DNA of 64,000 bases from Apostichopus japonicus (lineage: Eukaryota > Echinodermata > Holothuroidea > Aspidochirotida > Stichopodidae). The position numbers and the translations under genes are program-made. The notes beneath the pieces were generated by a model. That model saw only the letters and a program-made list of their open reading frames with translations. It was not told the DNA's origin and searched no databases. Shown here piece by piece: positions 51,691 to 63,550 of the stretch (its first letter is position 1; each line of letters starts with the position of its first letter). The stretch lies in NCBI RefSeq assembly GCF_037975245.1, contig NC_092579.1, positions 20,094,666 through 20,158,665 of the forward strand, written 5' to 3'.

Positions 51691-53147
51691 AAACAACTTA
51701 AAGCTGACATTAAAAATATTTCAATATATTGATTTGTACGTATCAAATTACAAGGTGCATTGAATTCTTCACACAAAAAGTCTTAACGATGCATCGGTAT
51801 TTCTTTTACATGTTGAATGATTTTAGCAACCTAAAAATGGTGTCCTAAATAAGAAAAAAGGTCACCTTACAACAGTTTTATTTGTCATTAGCAGTCGGAC
51901 TTACTTTCAAGAGCTGAAAAATGGTCTTCTGGTGACAGAAGTGTGTGATTTTACTTAAGATTTCCTATGCCATTGTTCAGCTACAGTAATAAGTACAATA
52001 ACAGCATGTATAGGTGGGATGCTAGTTTTGGCTCGGATATTATCATGAGTTTAAACTCAACGATTCCCTCCATATATTAAAAACGGCAACAAATCTTGAT
52101 AAGTGGTATCTTTGAATTTTCCTTTTCTTCAAATTATTTGCAGGCATTGAGGATTTGTGATTATTTTAGACAATGTCAAATTGAGAGGAAATAGTAAAAA
52201 GGGTGGCAGTACCATATTTGCCGCTAAATTACCATTATTTTGACTTTGTAGCATATTTGGAGGCAATTGCAAATGCCTCAAGTCTGTTAAGTTTTGTGAC
52301 TTTTTAATTGATCAATGCCAGACTACAATCAATCAATTGCTATTAAGTTTGAAATTTTAATTGAATTTCATGTTTGTTTGTTTTTTAAATTCCCAGTTTA
52401 TAAATTTCAGTTCGTCCTTGTGGTTTGTAGCCCTACCAATGGCTGCCTTTTCAAAAGATAAATAAGTTAAACAATGGATATTTCTGTCACACATATTGTG
52501 CATTTTTAATATATTTCTGCCATATTGAAGAAGTAAACGAGGACATTGTAAGTAGTCGCAAATATATATTTGGCAAAGAAACAACCCACTCTCCTTTTCT
52601 TTTTTCATCATTCGTATTGTTGGATATTTTGCTTCACGGCATGTGGCATTCTCATTTTGTACAGTTATTTCAGCATTGGACATGGGAACCTTTGTTCAGC
52701 CTGTGCTTGTATGGATGTATATGACAGGTAAATTGTAAAAGACTGCTAATGCAAAAACCAACATTTTCTGATCACTGATTTGGTATATACAGTACATGCT
52801 GTGTGTAGAGAAGAAGAGAATTGTTTTGGTGGTGATCAAAGGTCATTAAAAGTTGCCTTTGGTCAGAGAGAAGTGATGGTACCTGATGATAAATAGCTTG
52901 AAAGAATCTCATTCCGACCAGCACCAATAGCCTTCTCACTCTTAACCCCCCCCCCACCCCCTCGCTATCTTAAAAGATAAATGTTGAAGGTCTGAGAGCG
53001 AAACGGAATCACTCGGTAGTCGAAGCTTTAGTCGATGCCGCGATGCAGTTGGACCAATGATAAACTTTGAAAGGGAAAGGGGATAGAAGCAAGACCAGAG
53101 TTCAAATTAGTAACAGAAATAGATTGATAGATAGTTTTCCATTGCCT

Positions 53148-53153
53148 TTTATT
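53148..53153 (-). promoter_or_regulatory. Candidate poly(A) signal of the tail-anchored protein gene
   Basis: AATAAA on the minus strand, about 140 bp after the stop codon at 53292. Confidence 0.45.
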
Positions 53154-53291
53154 TGACTCAGCAAATCAGAAACATGTTTTACTACGAATCTGGTCGGATA
53201 CCGTGAGTTTCATGATTCGATTTCATGTTGTTCTAAGCCATCGCATATCGAACATTCATAAAACACGTTTTCGTTGCCATGGCGATATCAC

Positions 53292-55911
53292 TTAAATCAA
53301 TGGTATTAGAGCGAAAGTGAATATGAAGCAAACTATGAGTCCAATGATCGCAAGCCAAGACTCCATCCCTAGATCATCGTTCAGATTCGTGGCAGACGAC
53401 ACCTTGCTACTTTCAGAAGGCGCATCTCGACTTGTTCGTCCTACATTAATGCCCCCGTGAGCATGCGCATACAGGTCAACTGATCTGTTTCTACGATGTG
53501 GTTTCTGATTGCAATAAACAGCAAGGTCGTCGGCACAGTGTTGATCACCTTTGTTAAGCACCTCATCGATAAGTTCACCGGTGCCATGGGAACTACTTTG
53601 GCAGCTGAAAGATAATTTCTGTCTTGTTTCGTCGATGCTCTGGCAGGTTTGTTGTTGTGTCCTTTCCTTCATTTTAAACTTTTTGGATTTTTTATTCACG
53701 GGAAGTGACGTCAAAGACTCCGTCCATCTTAACCGACGATTGTTCTTTTCTTTAAGAGCAGATTTCTCGACGAACCTTTCTTCTGTTCTTTCCTCTCTCA
53801 CGAGAGTTTTGTTGTGCCCCTCTCCCGCTACTTTCTTGTCTGTTCCATACTTTGTTTTAACGTAGCATTTATGTACATCATCGTCCTTATTATCATGCAT
53901 GACGCAATGTTCAACGACGAGACCGGAGTTTCGTACAGCGGTTTTGCCTTCAACAATACCGTCTGTAACTGTAGCAATGGCTGGTTGTTTCTTACATTTC
54001 GCCAGAAAATTTCTCTTTTGTGATGACAGAGATTTCGTCATGTGGTTTGAAGTGGAGGGCGCATGCGTAGACACAGGAGATACAGACAAGGCCAATCCTG
54101 TCAACTTGTTGGTTGCTGCAACATTTGCAGTTATCTTGAAGTTAGCTGGTGAGTTGTTCTTTTCGCTAACAGGTTGAATAACTCGTGGCCTACGACCAAC
54201 CAGATACCGGCTTACTGTCTTGATTTGATTCTTGCTCAAATCGAATCGAACACGCTTGTGTACCTTCAGGTTCTCAATTGGATTGATCAACATTTGATTC
54301 GAAATATTGTCCTCCTTGTGAATGTTAAGAGTTGGTTTTACTTTATCAGGGACTCGATCCACGTGAACCTTTTGTTTCTCAACAATCGCTGTTACTTTCT
54401 TTATTTCGTCTCCATGGAATGTCTTCTTAGGCTTGATGATATTACTCTCTTCTGCTTTATTTGGAGAGATGTTGCTAGCAGGAGGAGTAAGAATGAGATT
54501 TTTGTCATCACCAACTGGTGGAGAGTTTGACAATCGATAAATTGAAGGATGAAAGTCTGCAGGAGGTGGCATGTAGAAGACATCACTGACTTTGTTGTAT
54601 ATAATCTCACCAGGATGGATGTCACGAGGCATTATTGCATGTGATGATGGTGGTAACATTGGTGGTGATGACGGTGGTGGCATTGGTGGTGATGGTGGCG
54701 GTGCCTTTGGTGGCATAGCTAGTAATGGTGGTGGGAACAGATCCGGTTCTACTGCAGACATATCAAGTGGATGCGAGCGACACGGAGGGCAATAGGCTGC
54801 TGAAATATCTTGATAGCTTAAACTTCGGTCATGTTCCTCCGCCCATGGCATCAGATGTGGTGGAGGTAAGATGTCACCATGATATGAGGTAAACTGAGGT
54901 GCAGGTGGAGGCATCCAAGGGTCAAAGGCAGGAAAGACCGCTGAGTAGTTTGTTTGGAATTCCAGAGGCTTTCTACCATTGAAGTTGTAGAAGAAGTCGT
55001 AATGATATTCTTGGGCAGTTATAGGAGGCCAGAACGGACAAAATTCATTAAAGAATTCCCTTTGGTGTAATCTATCTTGGTGAAGTTTCTCTTCAACCCA
55101 GATTCTGCTCATTCGTCTATCATCTAGAAACCACTGGAAGATAAACCTGTCTCGGCGGTCGTAAGGTTCTTTAGATTTAACCTCACATTCTACCTCAACT
55201 GTTGCTCTGACGAGATCGCTGATGTCCGGGTGAGCCTCCTCAGACCAGCAGGGTACAACATCCTCTTCCATGTCTACCGAGGTCTGCATCCAGGGTAGTC
55301 GGCCTTCTTCGGCTAAACTTGCCAAAGTCGAATCATTGCAACATGATTCTTCCCCGGTGTTATCGTCCATCGGTAGAGGACTTGCTAGCAGAGTCATGAC
55401 TTGCATTCTGGTCTTCAGATTGTTGACATCTGATTCCAAAGTCGTGACCGGGGTTTCATGTTCTTGGCGTCTCTCGTGAAGATTCATTCGTTGGTATTGA
55501 CGTAACAGCCAATGACACTTGGCTGTTACTTTAATCATATCGCCGATGGTTTTGGCATTTACTCCAGTGACGTCATCACATTCTGAGGTATCTATCACGG
55601 AGTCGGTGTCGCTTTCGTCATCGGATTCGTCATCGTTGTCGTTGTCGATGTGACGATCAATGATGGCGTTGAGCGAAATCTGTGCTGGAACTGGTAACTG
55701 TTGCACGTGGTCTTCGGTGCCGTTGGTAACTTTGTTCCAATTGGAGACATGGTGTTTAGAAGCCTCCGTATTCTGAGGGAACCGCTGTTGTGGTCTCTCC
55801 TCGACGTGCTCGGGCCCCGTAGTCAAAGAGTGACGTAATTGGGCCGATGGGGTGTCTGTCAGCTGCTGGTCAAGGACACCGAAGGGGTCATCCAATGTAA
55901 TAGGAAGAGAT
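53292..55911 (-). CDS. Tail-anchored protein, exon 2 (large)
   Basis: After TTCTTTCAG at 55912-55920. An open frame of 873 codons, far longer than chance, ends LIPLI and TAA. The reading frame starts mid-exon; there is no ATG at its 5' end because it is joined to the exon at 57037-57233. Confidence 0.92.
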
Positions 55912-57233
55912 CTGAAAGAAGATGAAAATTATATAAATATTGAAATATTGCTTAACAAATTAATAAACAGTTAAGTAACTATTCACGTGAAAGCCACCAT
56001 GTGTACATTTGACGAACGAAACTCTTCACAATGACATATAGATATTATAGATAGTAATCTATCTAACATATATTAAAGGGATATTATATATAGTATTTAT
56101 CTTCACACTGCATGTACAGCGACAACTGGGACTATGTTGCGAATGATGGATAAATGCCAATAATTTTATATAAACGAACATAATATATTGTGAAAAGTGT
56201 TGCAATGGGTGAACACGGGAAATGGGGTACCCCGGGTAAACCCATTTCATTAGTATCGCATTAGGACAACACATTTGTTTAATAACCGTTTTTCGCATTT
56301 GGGAATAACGAAGAGGATAAAATATTCAGTACTTTAAAGAAACCATATGGAATATATTGCAACACTTTAATGTTTTAGCAGTACAGGTTAACCTCAGTGA
56401 ATGTAGTTGGTTTGCACATAAAAGCAGAATAACACGCGTGGGAGAGGACGGGACAGTCTTTGGTTATTATTAAATTTAATATTTCTAGTTCATCTGCAAA
56501 CTCATACAGTATTGTACTAAGCTAGATGAAAATAAAGTATACAGTTCTACATTTTTAAGTCAAGAAACATATTTTGAAGTATTTTTATGTATCATATTAT
56601 CGCTGATTCGCTATATCTTACATTAGTTTTATGATAAGAAGGTAGTTTAAATAATGAACTCGTGCTAATCCTTAGAGGTCTGGTAGACCAATAGCGACAT
56701 TGGACTTATTATAAACACCAAATGTTTCTTTCTACAAACAAGGGGAAACTGGATGTATCCCATTCCAACGAACAAATAGATTATCTAAAATAAACTAAAA
56801 ATGCTAAGGAAAGGAGCGACTATCATACGGCTGAGCAGTAGTATTAAGTGTAGGTTGGTTTTTACAACCGTGGGAGGGGGAAAGGGGTTATAAACCATTG
56901 CGATTCACACACCTACGGGGTTTATAGACACCTATAATCGATAACGTTGATGTGAGTTCCCTGAAATTAAAACTAGCGATATAAAATACTCTTCCTTTTA
57001 CTAAATCAACCAAAATGATAATGGAAACAATCTCACCTTCCATTTAGATCGGATGAAATGTTCATTTTGTTGAATAGCTTTTGATAACTGTGGAAAATAT
57101 TTCCGAAAACTTTGCGTAACTCTATAGAGATCTGCTTAGTCTTGCTTGTTGATACAAACTGAAGGTTTGTCGTCAAGGGGACATCTTCATCGGTAGTTTT
57201 CATTGTTTCGTGTCGAATCTGCGTCACGCGCAT
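53292..57233 (-). CDS. Unrecognised 938-aa tail-anchored protein with RVxF (PP1-docking) motif, two exons
   Basis: I do not recognise the family. Exons 57037-57233 and 53292-55911 join through a GT/AG intron, in frame. The first ATG in the open frame is 57233; further exons upstream cannot be excluded. In order: a short N-terminal region, an acidic Asp/Glu/Ser block at about 151-178, a helical stretch at about 190-240, and an aromatic-rich segment at about 320-380 (FIFQWFLDDRRMSRIW, EYHYDFFYNFNG). Then come a proline-rich block at about 445-491 and a basic region with KVHKRVRFDLS (RVRF at 619-622), which fits the PP1 docking consensus. One C-terminal hydrophobic segment at about 918-938 (WLAIIGLIVCFIFTFALIPL) ends the protein, so the bulk should face the cytosol. 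A PP1-targeting role is an inference from the short motif only. Confidence 0.85.
55912..57036 (-). other. Intron of the tail-anchored protein gene
   Basis: 1.1 kb, AT-rich, with GT/AG ends. No embedded gene or clear repeat seen. Confidence 0.7.
57037..57233 (-). CDS. Tail-anchored protein, exon 1
   Basis: Starts at ATG 57233-57231 (MRVTQIRHE) and ends AATGGAAG before gtgaga; phase 2 matches exon 2. The frame stays open upstream of the ATG to about 57380 but without another ATG. Confidence 0.65.
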
Positions 57234-57486
57234 TGACTCACGCGTTTCCTCGGTAAAGAGAGTCTCATTGAAGGCCGGACATGTAAGCGCAAAGGTAGCA
57301 GGCACTGCAATACGCACGCGTAATACCCGTAAAGCGTCAGTGTGGTCATTATGACGTGTCGTCTCGTTTGCGCATGACTGCTACTAATTGTTTGTCTTCA
57401 TCGATGGCGTAACTGCATGCAAAACATTAAGCCGACGCATAAACCGGAGAATATACGTTCAGCCAGGGGTCTAAGTTTCGACGAAT

Positions 57487-57540
57487 GGGGCGCGCGCGCG
57501 TGTGTGGGTTGGTGTGTGGGTTGGTGTGTGGGTGGGGGAT
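57487..57540. repeat. (CG)n then GT-rich minisatellite
   Basis: GCGCGCGCGCG followed by TGTGTGGGTTGG repeated about three times; could adopt Z-DNA or G-rich structures. Confidence 0.85.
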
Positions 57541-57875
57541 GCTGTAATATTTTTCTGGACGCTGATACGGCAAGGTTAACAGTTGAGCAATAGTTGATCT
57601 ACTTTCATATTTCTAATATTCCAGTCGGAACTTTTATATCAATATTTTGTCAAAAAGTTCAATTTTCATACACACAAGACAAACATTTCGAGATAAAATG
57701 TTAAAAGTTTGAGATAAAACGAAAGTTCGCTGAATCTCTGAAAATGCAACGAAATCTTATACGATGGATCAAAATTGCCAGATTTTTTTTTTTTATTATC
57801 ATTATTTTTTTCTCAAGAAAGACGCGTCACAACTTCCGTGGGATAAAACAAAATGGCACCTTCTAGCGCCCCCTC

Positions 57876-58805
57876 TGTTGCGACCCCGGGTTTTTCCTTT
57901 GGCCTTCAAAGCCGATAAAAATAAAATTTTAGATAGATTCAGGGAAGTAAACTCAAAGGACCAAAAGACTACTGAGACGTTTCTGAAAGTTAACAAACAC
58001 GATATATTTACAATGATACGATCTCTACTGATTTGTACAAGGATTATTGGTACTAGAAATTTGGAATATTACAGACAGATTTTACAATATTACACGGCCG
58101 TTAAATTTTTAAAAGATTCTTAACTTATCTTACGCGGCGCGTGCCGGCTCTCGGTTCCTTCGTAGCTGTGCTGACCTCCTTGCGTCACCAACAACGATGT
58201 CGGGAGTATCCCTCGTAGGCTGGTATCCCGTGACTTGGTCAGGAGCAAAACCGTTCCCCGCTGGTCCAATTCGACTCAACGTTTGTATCCCAGAATGGCT
58301 TCCTCCTGGGTGAACTCCGAAAAACTCTGCCGAAGTCACGCCTGTCCCGGTTAAACGACGCACCAATCTAATGAACAAACAGTCCACCGGTTCCTCCGTC
58401 CGTCCCCTCGATAATTAATATTTTATCTCAGATGATTTTCTTCTCACAATAGATCGGAAAACTCTAAACTCTCAATCACCGAAAATATCTCTTCTTATAT
58501 AGCCGGGGTTTAATCTCCCGAAAGTTCTTTTCCAGGAATCCTGACGGAATAGCATCGAGAATCATCCAAGTCTCGAAGATACGACTGATAGTTCAACGTT
58601 CATTGGTCGACGATATCCGGTCGCCTGCTAAAAATAACTTCCCGTATGTTCTGGAAATTTGTAATCGCTAATACCGAATAGCGCCATCATTTCTCGTCGC
58701 TTCCAGAAAAATTAAACACGGTTATCAGTCACGACGAGTGACCTACTTATCACCCAGACCAGCGTATACTGAATACACGTACAATGAATACAGTCGTTCG
58801 TGACA
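57876..58805 (-). mobile_element. Possible solo LTR of a retrotransposon
   Basis: On the minus strand the segment begins TGTCACGAACGACTG at 58805 and could end CGCAACA at 57876, the TG...CA form of LTRs. It is GC-richer than its surroundings. A TATA box (CTATATAAG, 58502-58494) sits about 300 bp inside, where a U3 promoter would be. The open frame at 58130-58387 would lie downstream of that promoter. No clear target duplication is visible at these borders, so boundaries and identity are tentative. Confidence 0.35.
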
Positions 58806-60594
58806 ACGCCTCATCCGATGTGAACCTTTTTAATTCGACATTTGTTTTTTATTAGTAATTTAGGTTTCTTGCTGAATATCATTCCGCGTGATTATGTACA
58901 AATAGTAAAAGTAGATGCGAGAAACTTGATCGCTGGAATTAGGTATAGTAACTGTATGCTTGTGTTTCCTAATCCCTTTTCATTTGGTACCGAAATTTAA
59001 AGTGGCCATTAGCAATCTGTGGGGTTTAACATTTTGCTCCAACTTCAATAAGTGCTTTCAGTTGGTAGTTATTTTTATCATTTATACTTTCATCTTGATT
59101 CTTATATGCTATATCGAGGCTAGACTAGAAACATATTATATGCAGTGTGATAGGCTTAGGATAAAAGTTAGCATGTTTCTGTTTGATTCTATCACGCGTT
59201 TTTATGACACACACAACTTGTGCACAATTCCACACATCATCGAAGACAGGAGAGTCATTTTCGGTTTCTTTTGAAATACAAAGTTTATTGCGGATTTTCA
59301 AAAGAAGCGAGATTTATGTCAGGAATTAACATAATTACAGACTACTGATGTAAGAGGTATAAAGTCCACCAAAAAAATGTTAAAACGACGAGGAAAATGA
59401 AACATGTTAACTATTACGAAGGTAGCGGCTGTTTCGGTTAAATGTATAAAAGTTAGAGACCATGCATTAGCTTTCCATCCCACCAGGATCTTTTTACGGA
59501 GGGACAAGTGCCCTTAACTTTGTAAAAATACTTTTAAAAACATTGAAAATTCTCACTTATATATAAATTAGAAGTTCTCCTTGTTTTTTTGTACTGTCAA
59601 TGAAAAATATCCTTTCCAGTTTTTGAGATGAAAACGTGCCATTTGTTGAGACATTTAAAAAAAACACAAACAATTTTGTAATTTGTATATATGTGTCGAA
59701 TTGAAGTTAAAACTTGCTTTGACAAAGATAACTGCAGGGAAGATCTTGTACTATTTTGATACTCAATTAGTCATACGATGATTATTAAAGTGAGCTGTGT
59801 ACCCTTGCATAAAAGAAATAGTATTTTATTAAAGATACGAAGAAAAACAAACTAATGCTTTCATAATCTAACCCAGGCGGTGATATATGATATCACTGCA
59901 TGTATCAAATCATAAGACGTAGACCTACTTTGTATGATTAAACTCATTTTGGCGCAGTTACCAAATATATATTGGAACTAACAGAGATAACACACGAGTG
60001 GCAGCTTATTGCAATGGAGACGTATCGACTCACTCTACATTTTTGTTATAAAGACAGTTATATCTATAATGATGTTATAAAAATAATCTATAGAGGAGGT
60101 AATTTGAAATACATATTACTATATTGACTAAATATAACATATCTCAGGCAATACTTGTGTAGGTGGATGGTCAGCATTCGTGTTTAATATTTTTCAAAAC
60201 ACCACATCTTACCTTTCCCTCAACCCTCTATGACAAACTTTGTATTATTTATAACAAGAATTTAAGTTCGACATGATATCTGTTTTAACATTTACCTCTC
60301 TATTTTTAATGCAGCTTTGAGTGGAATTAATTTATATTACGTAATTCATGCCGAATAAAAACACTGACTGACAGATCGCTAAACATGTTGGAAACCAATA
60401 CTCGTCAGGCTAAATGAACCGCCAATATAGATATATATGTCTCTGATAGGCTGCTCAAGCATAGCCCGGCCCTTTAAGTGCTCGAATATATCCTAATATA
60501 GTAAGCCTAGAAAATTTTCGCGGCCGAATCCCTCCCAGAATAATAATTATCCGACAACGGTGTTTGAATTTCACATGAGAAGAACATCACTAAT

Positions 60595-62049
60595 TTAACT
60601 ATCCACGTTCTCTTCTTCATCTTTGGGTTCCTCAGGGATTGGTAGATTATCAATAACATCAGTAGGGCGTATAGTACATGAACCCTGCCATGCGTCTCGG
60701 TTAGTGTCCCGGAAATAAGGACGTTCCCCAAAATCTCCGATGTATTTATCAAACGTAGAACAAACTTGGCTATCGTTTGGAAAATCTTTCACATTTGTTC
60801 TATTCATCAATACCTCCACTGTTCCCTTATGCCTCCAGAGGTGAAATTTTTCGTACTCCACGGGGGATCTGTTAACCATTGCAATATACTCAGCTAACCC
60901 TTTTATCGACCCATGATTTCGAATATCAATGTAGGACTTATTTGGCCCCATGTCCCGGTAGTCTACTGATCGTGCTCCCCACACAATAGGTACACTTTCG
61001 TAAATGGCAAGTGCAGACCAAAATACATCGCTAATGTACCCATAACAAGGCGCATTCTCTAAAGCTAATATAAACTTGTATTTCTTTAATTCTCTGTGGC
61101 ATGCGAGATCGTCCCCACAATCCTTACAGCCCAGTATATCAACATCAATGTAATCGCTTAATTTAGACACAAATGTCTCACGTGGCCATTTTGCTGGAGT
61201 GCAATCAGTGGTAAAAAAGGCCACTAATTTTTCCTTGTCTTGTAATTTCGGCAGAGGAGATTTAATCTGGGTGGAGTCGTTCGAATCCTGAAGCGATGTA
61301 TACTTTCCATATAAAAGTGGAACGTCACTTTCATAGTTATAATTAGCGGTCCAGTGGAATATTGTATTTCTAAATGCTTTCGGTACGGTGGTTTCCCTGT
61401 GAACTGTTGTAGGTGGATGAACAGACGCTAACGCCCATCTTTGGTTAACCTTTCTCGCAGATATTAACGATGACCACCAACCATACTTCTGTACTGTGTT
61501 AGTAAAGAAAGTGACGTTTGCGATACCAACGTCGGCACTGTTTGTACCGTGTATAAGCCTTACTGTAACATTAGGTTTCTTGCAATGGATTTCACGTGAA
61601 AGTTTCATGCTTGTTTCGGGATTGTCCCCGAAGACACACATAGTGAAAATTTTCTCATCTGTTATATTTAACGATTCATCTCGCTTGTTACTGGTTGCCA
61701 CGTTGTCATAGTCGATGCTTTTACTAAGTACGGCATTATCTAAATATTTCTCTTCGGCTGCTGGATGTTTTGAAACATCAATACTGGAAGCCAAAATTGC
61801 TCGAAGTAGCTCTGACCTTTGACCTGAAACTGATTGCAAGTCATTTGATAGTTTCTCCTCGTCGATGCGCAGTGATCGTATCGTTTCTTTGATGTCTCTA
61901 GCACTCTCCAAGAGTTTGCGACAGGATCCGTGATCCCCATGAGAATGGAATACCGTCCATGATGTTGCTAAAATAAAAACGACTGTTGCAAAGGCTAGAA
62001 ACGTTACACTTAGACGTAGTATATCCATGTTGTGAATTACATGCCCCAT
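60595..62049 (-). CDS. GT10 family (alpha-1,3-type) fucosyltransferase, intronless
   Basis: Golgi type II glycosyltransferase, expected to move fucose from GDP-fucose to glycans. 484 aa from ATG at 62049; an alternative ATG lies at codon 8. There is a short cytosolic tail and a membrane anchor at about 10-32 (LSVTFLAFATVVFILATSW). A stem with heptad-like charge pattern at about 45-90 could be a coiled coil. The N-lobe motif FHWTANYNYESDVPLLYG (231-248) corresponds to the family's NWTMTYRxDSD...PYG. The C-lobe has VDILGCKDCGD, then KFILALENAPCYGYIS (325-340) and VPIVWGA. NxS/T glycosylation sites are present. Oddity: the usual TEK after DY(I/V) reads SDV here, so the conserved donor-binding Lys is missing. 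Many fucosyltransferase genes are intronless. Exact linkage cannot be read from sequence. Confidence 0.9.
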   Translation of the reverse strand: MGHVIHNMDILRLSVTFLAFATVVFILATSWTVFHSHGDHGSCRKLLESARDIKETIRSLRIDEEKLSNDLQSVSGQRSELLRAILASSIDVSKHPAAEEKYLDNAVLSKSIDYDNVATSNKRDESLNITDEKIFTMCVFGDNPETSMKLSREIHCKKPNVTVRLIHGTNSADVGIANVTFFTNTVQKYGWWSSLISARKVNQRWALASVHPPTTVHRETTVPKAFRNTIFHWTANYNYESDVPLLYGKYTSLQDSNDSTQIKSPLPKLQDKEKLVAFFTTDCTPAKWPRETFVSKLSDYIDVDILGCKDCGDDLACHRELKKYKFILALENAPCYGYISDVFWSALAIYESVPIVWGARSVDYRDMGPNKSYIDIRNHGSIKGLAEYIAMVNRSPVEYEKFHLWRHKGTVEVLMNRTNVKDFPNDSQVCSTFDKYIGDFGERPYFRDTNRDAWQGSCTIRPTDVIDNLPIPEEPKDEEENVDS

Positions 62050-63120
62050 TCTAGAAGATTATTTGATTCGGTAGTCGACGGTATAGCTTGATCAAAATAG
62101 TCAGTCGATCTGTGATAAAGGTCAACTATCTATGCGCAGTTACTATCATGTTGGGGACTAAAATCAACACTGTTCTGGCATTTTTTTAAAACTGAAATAG
62201 AAACTTAGTAAAAGGTCCACGTAGGCTTTTCAACGTATCCGCCAACCACACAAAACAACGCAAAACAACCAGCATTAATTCAGCACCACCAACACTAGTA
62301 ATTTCCTTCCAATGAACTTATTTTGTTTCAAAGATAAAACGGCAAAAACAAAAAATCCAGTTAGAAAAACAATCTTTCTTTCGAAGACGGTAAAACATAT
62401 TAGGATCAAGTATTAGCGAGCTACTGACAGTACGGTGGAAACCAGAGCAAATACGCGTTATTATTAGCCTTATATATATATGCAGTAATAACGAAGTCTT
62501 GTGTTATTTCATACATAGCATATATAGGCCTATATATAAAGGTTGAAAATCACGACAGTTCTTGAAAGGAGTTTAAGTCTGGCTATTGTAAATCGTTCAA
62601 CCATAGCTGTTTTTTATATTTTTATATATCTGTCCCCATAGTGTTTGTGAGCTAACCGTGAGCTTTCAGAGGTCGAATCTAGCGTATACTATTTAGTAAG
62701 CCATGCGTATAGGCTATACAGGCATACGACTTGACACCATAAGGACCGTTCTTTTGCACACAAAACAAGAAAACACAAAAGGTAAAATCATTAATGAAAT
62801 GTAGCCTATAGTTCAACTAGACTTATGGTCAATGGCGTCGATCCATTTTTAGGTTTGGAGTGGCAAACTAAACTGCATACAAGCAATCCATGAATACAAA
62901 TTTACTTGACTAGAAGCATGGCTTGTATACATAAATTGGCTGTAAGATGTATACCTCCTCCTGACCCCCCCCCCCCCCCCCTCATTCCGCTTGCCTATGT
63001 TTCAGGAAGCAAATCATCGTAGTTCAATGGCGTACCGGACGGCTAACAACAGGGGGAGGGGGAGGGGGGCAGAAACTGGTGGCCTATTTTCGAATTTCCC
63101 CAAGAAGAAATTACTTTCGT

Positions 63121-63510
63121 ATAGAGGCTACATTGGTCCAGATGGGACATAGAAAGTTTCATCCTTTTATCTCAAAACTTCGACTATACTTTATCTCAAA
63201 ATGTATCTCTTTTCCTCAAAGTATCGATAGCCACAGCTTTCTCAGATTTGTCCCTTTCGTCTCAAAATTGCAACCTGTGATTATCACAAAATATCTCATT
63301 TACATCTCAAAATTCTTTGATGTTGAAATCCTTTTCATACAATAAAATGGAAATTGCGATACAAAGAGTCGACATTTTGAATTTCTTAATAAGATAAAAA
63401 AAAAACGAACTTTGGACTTCGGGGAACATTATTAATATTGAAATGCCGACTTTTCATCTCAAAAGTTTGGCAGATCATTCCGACTTTCTTCTCGAAATTT
63501 CGGCAATATA
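63121..63510. repeat. Degenerate ~23-bp repeat built on TTATCTCAAAA
   Basis: TCTCAAAA or close variants start at 63170, 63194, 63214, 63260, 63284, 63305, 63457 and 63490, mostly 20-24 bp apart. The 88-codon open frame through the array (63079-63345) is explained by the repeat. Confidence 0.65.
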
Positions 63511-63550
63511 TATCACCTCACAACTTTCCAGCAAACTAGTCCAGTATTCA

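Larger units (their letters stand above)
50128..53291. other. Intergenic region and 3' UTRs between ZNF598 and the tail-anchored protein gene
   Basis: The two genes converge here. No exon recognised. An AATAAA at 51685-51690 could end the ZNF598 transcript, and a minus-strand AATAAA at 53148-53153 could end the next gene. The rest is AT-rich unique-looking sequence with a poly-C tract near 52947. Confidence 0.6.
57234..60594. other. Intergenic region between the tail-anchored protein and fucosyltransferase genes
   Basis: 3.4 kb with no host exon recognised. Contains a GT-rich minisatellite (57487-57540), two copies of a GAGATAAAA motif (about 57690-57722) and an LTR-like GC-richer segment (57876-58805). 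58810-60594 is AT-rich and shows nothing else I can support. Confidence 0.6.

Noticed and set aside
58130-58387. 85-codon minus-strand open frame as an upstream exon of the tail-anchored protein
   Set aside because: It ends at a possible gtaaga donor, but the phase does not fit the candidate acceptor near 57308. It lies inside the LTR-like island.
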